Below are positions 59,859 through 64,000 of a stretch of 64,000 nucleotides of DNA, piece by piece. This DNA is from Paraburkholderia sp. BL9I2N2 (GTDB lineage Bacteria > Pseudomonadota > Gammaproteobacteria > Burkholderiales > Burkholderiaceae). The stretch is from positions 3,162,001 through 3,226,000 of the forward strand of contig NZ_SMGP01000001.1 in NCBI RefSeq assembly GCF_004339745.1. Direction: 5' to 3'. The position numbers and the translations under genes were made by a program. Positions within the stretch are counted from its first letter, which is position 1. Every line of letters begins with the position of its first letter. The notes under the pieces were generated by a model. That model saw only the letters and a list, made by a program, of their open reading frames with translations, was not told where the DNA came from and searched no databases.

Positions 59859-60416
59859 GGGTGCATCCGTCTCATGAATTTTGACTCTGCCGCTACTCCG
59901 TGAATTTACACCTTGTTTCAAGCCGTTCGCCCCAACGCCGATGACCGTTCGCCCGAGTTGCCGATCGGATGTTCAAGTCGACGCAGAGCAACGCGGCACC
60001 CGAAGCGGGGTTAACATCGTCGGCGGCCGGCCTCCACCCGCGATTTACAAGGTGTCGTTTATCACTTTTTTACTTGTTGCCGAGTTTCAAGGCCGCCTAG
60101 AATCTCTAGGAATATCAAACAGAGGACAGATGCCGTGGACAATCGATGTCGTCGATTTCCTAACAGTTTCGCTGCCTGAGCGACAGGACCTCCGCGCCCG
60201 TTTTTACCAAACCGCCGTTTTGCCAGCAGGCAGACCTTGCGCGCCGTGGTGACTCTCTCTGTGCACCTCAATTAGCGCCATATGGCCGCAGCGATTGCGT
60301 GCGTCCGCATGGCACTGCGTCGTGACGCGTCAACTCTCGCCGCTGCGTTCGTTAGCACCTTTTCGAATCACTGGCGTGGGCAGACGCGTGCCCCCTCACT
60401 AAGACACGAGAAGCCT
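59859..60416. other. Intergenic region without recognisable gene
   Basis: About 560 bp. A T-rich patch occurs near 60058-60080. No frame looks like a protein and no strong hairpin with a T-run was found. Promoters for acyP (minus) and the following plus-strand gene must lie here. Confidence 0.35.
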
Positions 60417-61154
60417 ATGCATGCAGACAACGCCGCACTTGCAGCGGAATACCAGCAGTACCTTGGCGAGGCCGAAAAATGGTTCCGTCACGCGAAGGAA
60501 GTGACACACGCCGGGGTTGACACCAAGAGCGCCCGAGGAGTCGCGACGGGGTACACCGGCGAGCCGTATGGCCCACTGGCAGTATTCAACGAATGGGCCG
60601 ACCGGCAGTTCGCGAAGCAACTCGCGCCGGGATACTTTGACGCCGCGAATCTGAGCGACCGTGCCGCGTTCGACGTTTGGCAGGCTGAAATGGTGCGGGA
60701 TATTCGCGCCCATTGGTCAAAGAAGCGCGTGTTTGGAACGCGCGGCAAGACCCATCCAATCGAATTCCCACCCCTGCCGTTTCTGCAAGCTTCGCGGCTG
60801 GCCAACAGTTTCATCAAGGCGTTGCGCGTCAAATGCAATAAGCGGCCGCACGTACTCGAGGCAATTTTTGCCAACGGACACGTGGTGCTGAATGCGCCGA
60901 CGCTGGCCGTGCTCCGCGACCTGCACACGACACTTCCGGAGTACAACTTGCTGCAAAGCGAGGCCGAAGTCCAGCTAAGCTATCGCTCGATTCAACAGCG
61001 CGCGCGAGACTTCTGTGCGGAATATGGCGGCTCTCCACTACTGCTCGATGTCTTCGCTCGTAACAAGCGGCCGGACCTTGAAGGCAAGGACCTAGATTCC
61101 CGCTCTTCTCTGGTTGGCCGGTCGCGAAGTCAGGTCCAGCTCGTAACTTCTTGA
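60417..61154 (+). CDS. Unrecognised soluble protein (245 aa)
   Basis: The protein looks globular and helical, with tracts such as LAAEYQQYLGEAEKWFRHAKEVTHAG, YGPLAVFNEWADRQFAKQL and FLQASRLANSFIKALRVKCNKRPHVLEAIFANGHVVLNAPTL. I do not recognise a family. The final 20-30 residues (KDLDSRSSLVGRSRSQVQ...) look unlike the rest and may come from a shifted or extended reading frame. ATG 60417 is a reasonable start, while the frame is open from 60282. It is isolated on its strand and sits close to an IS21-disrupted gene, so it could belong to an accessory element. Confidence 0.55.
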   Translation: MHADNAALAAEYQQYLGEAEKWFRHAKEVTHAGVDTKSARGVATGYTGEPYGPLAVFNEWADRQFAKQLAPGYFDAANLSDRAAFDVWQAEMVRDIRAHWSKKRVFGTRGKTHPIEFPPLPFLQASRLANSFIKALRVKCNKRPHVLEAIFANGHVVLNAPTLAVLRDLHTTLPEYNLLQSEAEVQLSYRSIQQRARDFCAEYGGSPLLLDVFARNKRPDLEGKDLDSRSSLVGRSRSQVQLVTS

Positions 61155-61257
61155 AGAATGGCGGCGTTTGTTTCGGCGAGGGGGTCATACCTTTTCGATA
61201 ACGAGTTGACGAGTTCTTTCGACCGACCACTGGTCGCGAACTACACAAAGGCACGCG

Positions 61258-62136
61258 CTACACGAACAGTTCACGATTGGCCCGGACAAAGTCTTCAACG
61301 GTCCCGGGGGCTTTCCCGGTGACTTGTCCGATGACGCTGTCCTCGCCAACGAAGACGCCGTTCTGGTAGTCAACTGCGACTTCTATGAAGTGCTGAATTG
61401 TGAATTCGGGAAGGTCGTATTTTTCAAGGTGCTCGCGATACGCTTCGAGGGTGGTCGGACTGTAGGTGATTTGTCGTCCGACGATGCTGCTCAATTTCTC
61501 GGCAATCTCTTGCTGGCTCACTTCCACGGGGCCGCAGAGCTCGTAGGTCTTGCCAATATGGTCGTGAGGATTGGAGAGAACTGCAGCGATGAAGCGCGCC
61601 TGGTCCTCCGCCGAAATCGGAGCGTGCCGGCCTGTTCCGTACGGAAGAGCAATCGTCCCGTCTTGCACTATCGTGTCGAGCACCCAGGGGAACGTCAGCC
61701 ACTCCGAAAAGAAGGTCGGTCGGATGTGGACAACCGGAACGCCGGACCAGTCCAGAATGCGTTCGGCAATCCAGTGGTCGCGTGCGGCGTGGCTTTTTGC
61801 GTCTTCGCGCGCGGATATTTGCGACATGTTCACAACGACTCCAAGCCCGGCGCGGCGTGCGGCGTCTGCGAAATAGGCGGTAGCTTGAATGAAGCCCGGG
61901 CGCACCGGGTAGCAGAGGTATGCGCCATCCATCCCGGCAGTGGCGCGAATGGCGTCGTCATGCTCGAGCAGGTCTCCTACGACAATTTCCGCTCCGGCTT
62001 GTCTCAGCGCTTCGCTGCGCTCATCCTCTTGGCGCACCAGAGCGCGAACGAGATGTCCAGCGTCGAGCAGATGACGAACCGTGTGGACGCCGGTTTTACC
62101 AGTGGCGGCAGTAACCAGCAATTTGAGTTGTTTCAT
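61258..62136 (-). CDS. NmrA/NAD(P)-binding oxidoreductase (atypical SDR, azoreductase-like)
   Basis: The 292-residue Rossmann protein has the atypical-SDR dinucleotide motif TAATGKTGVHTVRHLL at the N-terminus, VVGDLLEHDDAIRATAGMDGAYLCYP, and ICR-like RDHWIAERILDWSGVPVVHIRPTFF. This is the NmrA/QOR2-like pattern of NAD(P)H-dependent or redox-sensing proteins. The catalytic YxxxK of classical SDRs is absent. AAAGGA lies before ATG 62136. No functional partner is adjacent. Confidence 0.9.
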   Translation of the reverse strand: MKQLKLLVTAATGKTGVHTVRHLLDAGHLVRALVRQEDERSEALRQAGAEIVVGDLLEHDDAIRATAGMDGAYLCYPVRPGFIQATAYFADAARRAGLGVVVNMSQISAREDAKSHAARDHWIAERILDWSGVPVVHIRPTFFSEWLTFPWVLDTIVQDGTIALPYGTGRHAPISAEDQARFIAAVLSNPHDHIGKTYELCGPVEVSQQEIAEKLSSIVGRQITYSPTTLEAYREHLEKYDLPEFTIQHFIEVAVDYQNGVFVGEDSVIGQVTGKAPGTVEDFVRANRELFV

Positions 62137-62272
62137 GGTGACTTTCCTTTTGAACAATTGAGCGCGCTCGCGACGAACGCATTGAGTCGGTTATGGACCG
62201 AGTCCCTATCTCTCATCGAGCATCCAGCCCGAAGACCAAACGAGTTCAAGCCGAGCTTCCTCGGACGACCCT

Positions 62273-62544
62273 TCAGCTCTCGAAGGGAGCGTGGTCGATG
62301 AGGTCGCAGACGTCTGGGGACTCGAAGCCGTGCACGTGGCGGTAGCCAATGTCGACCAGTCCGGTACCCGTCGCGGTATGCGGCTTTTTTCGTACGACCT
62401 CCGCCAAAGCGGTCTGAAATGCGACCTTGAATCCATCTCGTGGGTAGAGTTGAAGCACGTCGTCAATAAACGAGGGTGCGATCTCATCGAACCAGAGCCC
62501 AAACACATCGACATGGGCACCCATATGCACGAGGGCGACTTCTG
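62273..62544 (-). pseudogene. 3' fragment of an HD-domain hydrolase (cyanamide hydratase-like), truncated by IS21
   Basis: The remaining about 90 residues (DVFGLWFDEIAPSFIDDVLQLYPRDGFKVAFQTALAEVV, then GTGLVDIGYRHVHGFESPDVCDLIDHAPFES) match the C-terminal end of HD-domain metal-dependent phosphohydrolase/cyanamide-hydratase-type proteins. That family's HD metal-binding half, which should lie to the right on this strand, is missing. The IS21-family element begins exactly there, so insertion truncated the gene. Confidence 0.7.
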
Positions 62545-62574
62545 TGTAGATTGTCAATTACGATGGCCGCCCGG

Positions 62575-62638
62575 GCGACAACTATCTTGGCCGGTCGACG
62601 GGGTTAGTTGTCGCTGCTCAACTCGGCATAGTTGTCGC
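62575..62638. repeat. IS21 terminal-type repeats (three copies of a 10-bp motif)
   Basis: GCGACAACTA at 62575-62584 and TAGTTGTCGC at 62605-62614 and 62629-62638. The last copy overlaps the 3' end of istB. Confidence 0.75.
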
Positions 62639-63439
62639 TCCTTCCGATTCGGGGTGGGGTAATTGACGCCGCCGCGCGCGCTTGTTGTCGTCGGCGCTGC
62701 GACGCCGGTAGCTTTCCACGTTCAGCTCGAAGATCGTCGAGTGATGGACCAGTCGGTCGATGGCGGCGACCGTCATTGAGGGATCGGGGAAGACATCATT
62801 CCAGCCGGAGAACGCGGCGTTGGCCGTGATGAGAAGGCTTCGACGCTCGTATCTTTCCGCAATCAATTCGAACAGCACGCTCGTTTCGGCCTGGTCCTTT
62901 CTGACGTACGACAGGTCATCCAGGATGATCAGATCGAAGTGATCGAGCTTGGCGAGCATCGATGGCAACTGCAGGCTTTGGCGTGCCGCCTGCAGCTTCT
63001 GCACGATTTCGCCGGTGCGTGTGAACAGCACCCGGTACCCGGCGTCGATCAGCGCATGACCAATGCCGGAGCCTAAATGGCTCTTCCCGGCACCCGGTGG
63101 CCCAAACAGCAGGATCGTGGCGCCTTTCTCGAGCCACGAGTCGCCGCTCGCGAGCGCCATTACATGTGCCTTGGACACCATCGGTACCAAGCCGAAGTCG
63201 AAGGCCTCGAGCGTCTTGCTCGGGTCCAGATGCGATTCGACGCGATGCCGCTCGATGCGCCGTTTCGCGCGCTCGGCCAGTTCGTGCTCGAGCAGCGCGC
63301 CGAGCAGGCGCGTCGATGGCCAGCCTTCCTTGTCGGAGCGCTGTGTGAACTCGGACCATAGCCGCGCGATCGTCGGCAAGCGCAACTCGGTGAGCATCAG
63401 CCCCATACGGGCGGCATCGTAAATTGCGGGCGCGTTCAT
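62618..63439 (-). CDS. istB: IS21-family transposition helper ATPase IstB
   Basis: IstB is a DnaA/DnaC-like AAA+ ATPase that organises target DNA for the IstA transposase. The 273-residue protein has Walker A LLFGPPGAGKSHLGSGIGHAL, Walker B DLIILDDLSYV and the sensor region RSLLITANAAFSGWNDVFPD. The N-terminal helical part is MLTELRLPTIARLWSEFTQRSDKEGWPSTRLLGALLEHELAER. ATG 63439 overlaps the istA stop (ATGA), the usual translational coupling of istA-istB. The C-terminal tail (RRQLPHPESEGATTMPS) extends into the IS end repeats. Confidence 0.95.
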   Translation of the reverse strand: MNAPAIYDAARMGLMLTELRLPTIARLWSEFTQRSDKEGWPSTRLLGALLEHELAERAKRRIERHRVESHLDPSKTLEAFDFGLVPMVSKAHVMALASGDSWLEKGATILLFGPPGAGKSHLGSGIGHALIDAGYRVLFTRTGEIVQKLQAARQSLQLPSMLAKLDHFDLIILDDLSYVRKDQAETSVLFELIAERYERRSLLITANAAFSGWNDVFPDPSMTVAAIDRLVHHSTIFELNVESYRRRSADDNKRARRRQLPHPESEGATTMPS

Positions 63440-64000
63440 ACCGATGCCTCCTCGCCAAGCAGCGTGTCGTAGAGAGCGGCCGTCGGCACGTCCACAGCCA
63501 CGTCTGGGCATTGCGCCTGCCGCGGCGCAAATTCATTCTGTAGTTGCTCGAGATCGGGCAGCTCGCCAGCGGCGAGCAACGCCTCGAGCCGCTCAGCAAG
63601 AACGGCCTCGACTCCGTGATTCGCGGCCAGTTCCAGTAAGCCGACCATGGTCTTGCAGGCTTCGCGCTGCGTGAGCCGAGCCTCAAGCCGCTCCCACGTC
63701 CGGCGGTACGCCTCGCGCGGAAACAAGTCGTCGCGAAACGCCAGCCCCTTGAACGCCTGGGGCTTGCGCTTGAGCGCCTCAATGAAGTGCCGGTAGTCGA
63801 GCTTGCGACGGCGGCTATTGGCCGCATGCGAGCCCCGTGCTGTGCTGTGCACGAGCGCGCCGGACAGATAGCAGTCGAGGTGATCGGCATAGACGCGCAC
63901 CTTCAGACGGTGACCAATCAGGCGCGACGGCGCGCTGTAGAGAATGCCCCGCACGGTGAAGGTGCCACAGCGTGTCACGCGTGCTTCCTCTTCGATGAAG
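63436..64000 (-). CDS. istA: IS21-family transposase IstA, C-terminal part (5' end outside window)
   Basis: The visible about 185 residues are the IstA C-terminal region after the DDE catalytic core. They include TRCGTFTVRGILYSAPSRLIGHRLKVRVYADHLDCYLSGALVHSTARG (the Mu-transposase C-terminal beta-barrel) and the YRHFIEALKRKPQAFKGLAFRDDLFPREAYRRTWERLEARL helical region. The frame remains open to the window edge, so the N-terminal helix-turn-helix and DDE domain lie beyond it. Confidence 0.92.
   Translation of the reverse strand, partial: FIEEEARVTRCGTFTVRGILYSAPSRLIGHRLKVRVYADHLDCYLSGALVHSTARGSHAANSRRRKLDYRHFIEALKRKPQAFKGLAFRDDLFPREAYRRTWERLEARLTQREACKTMVGLLELAANHGVEAVLAERLEALLAAGELPDLEQLQNEFAPRQAQCPDVAVDVPTAALYDTLLGEEASV

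Larger units (their letters stand above)
62545..64000. mobile_element. IS21-family insertion sequence (left end; right end outside window)
   Basis: The istB and istA genes are followed on the left by a non-coding end that carries three copies of a 10-bp motif (GCGACAACTA at 62575, its inverse TAGTTGTCGC at 62605 and 62629), as expected of IS21 multiple terminal repeats. A TGT at 62545, the family's terminal trinucleotide, marks the likely left border. The exact border and target duplication cannot be set because the other end is outside the window. Confidence 0.8.

Overview
The window is GC-rich proteobacterial chromosome, and its gene content and synteny point to Burkholderiaceae, most likely Paraburkholderia. 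The clues are a nadE-glnB pair, an OmpC-type porin with a QSSVTLYG mature start, PXPV-repeat and CsbD/DUF883 small proteins, a his-type amino-acid ABC transporter, and many LysR and sigma-54 regulators. The assignment is inference from protein style; no database was searched.

Left part (1 to about 37 kb) looks like core chromosome. It holds a LysR regulator cut by the window edge, a Nu-class glutathione transferase, CsbD, a Dcm-type cytosine methyltransferase with its Vsr repair endonuclease, a PEBP-family protein, a DHA2 drug exporter, trehalose-6-phosphate synthase (otsA), two sigma-54 enhancer-binding proteins, DUF883 and other small stress-type proteins, and a twin lipoprotein operon. After these come an ABC transporter with no binding protein, a membrane diguanylate cyclase, an OmpR/CpxR-type two-component system (kinase frameshifted) beside a Spy/CpxP-like protein, pirin, a complete HisJQMP-type transporter, a porin, PII/NadE, a FemAB-like protein, a GIY-YIG protein and an FUSC transporter. 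Four near-consensus sigma-54 promoters (GGCAC-N5-TTGC) lie at 2.5, 9.0, 9.8 and 13.9 kb, correctly oriented in front of csbD, otsA, a proline-rich protein and the twin lipoproteins. They suggest a sigma-54 stress regulon around the two activators.

Right part (about 37 to 64 kb) looks accessory. It holds a seven-gene sugar uptake and catabolism operon with a divergent LacI regulator and two in-phase palindromic operators, then an orphan receiver protein. Next is a co-directional cluster of MFS transporter, LysR, aspartase-family lyase, YbaK-like deacylase, Crp regulator, RidA and an HPPD-like dioxygenase whose 3' end carries a 28-bp tandem duplication that changes its C-terminus. Beyond these are a reductase without an iron-sulfur domain, a PXPV protein, a dmeRF cobalt/nickel efflux operon with its operator, chromate transporter chrA, acylphosphatase, an unrecognised protein, and an NmrA-type reductase. 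The window ends inside an IS21-family element (istB and partial istA) that has truncated an HD-domain hydrolase gene.

No tRNA, rRNA or CRISPR array was seen. All promoter, operator and terminator calls are by-eye readings of sequence.
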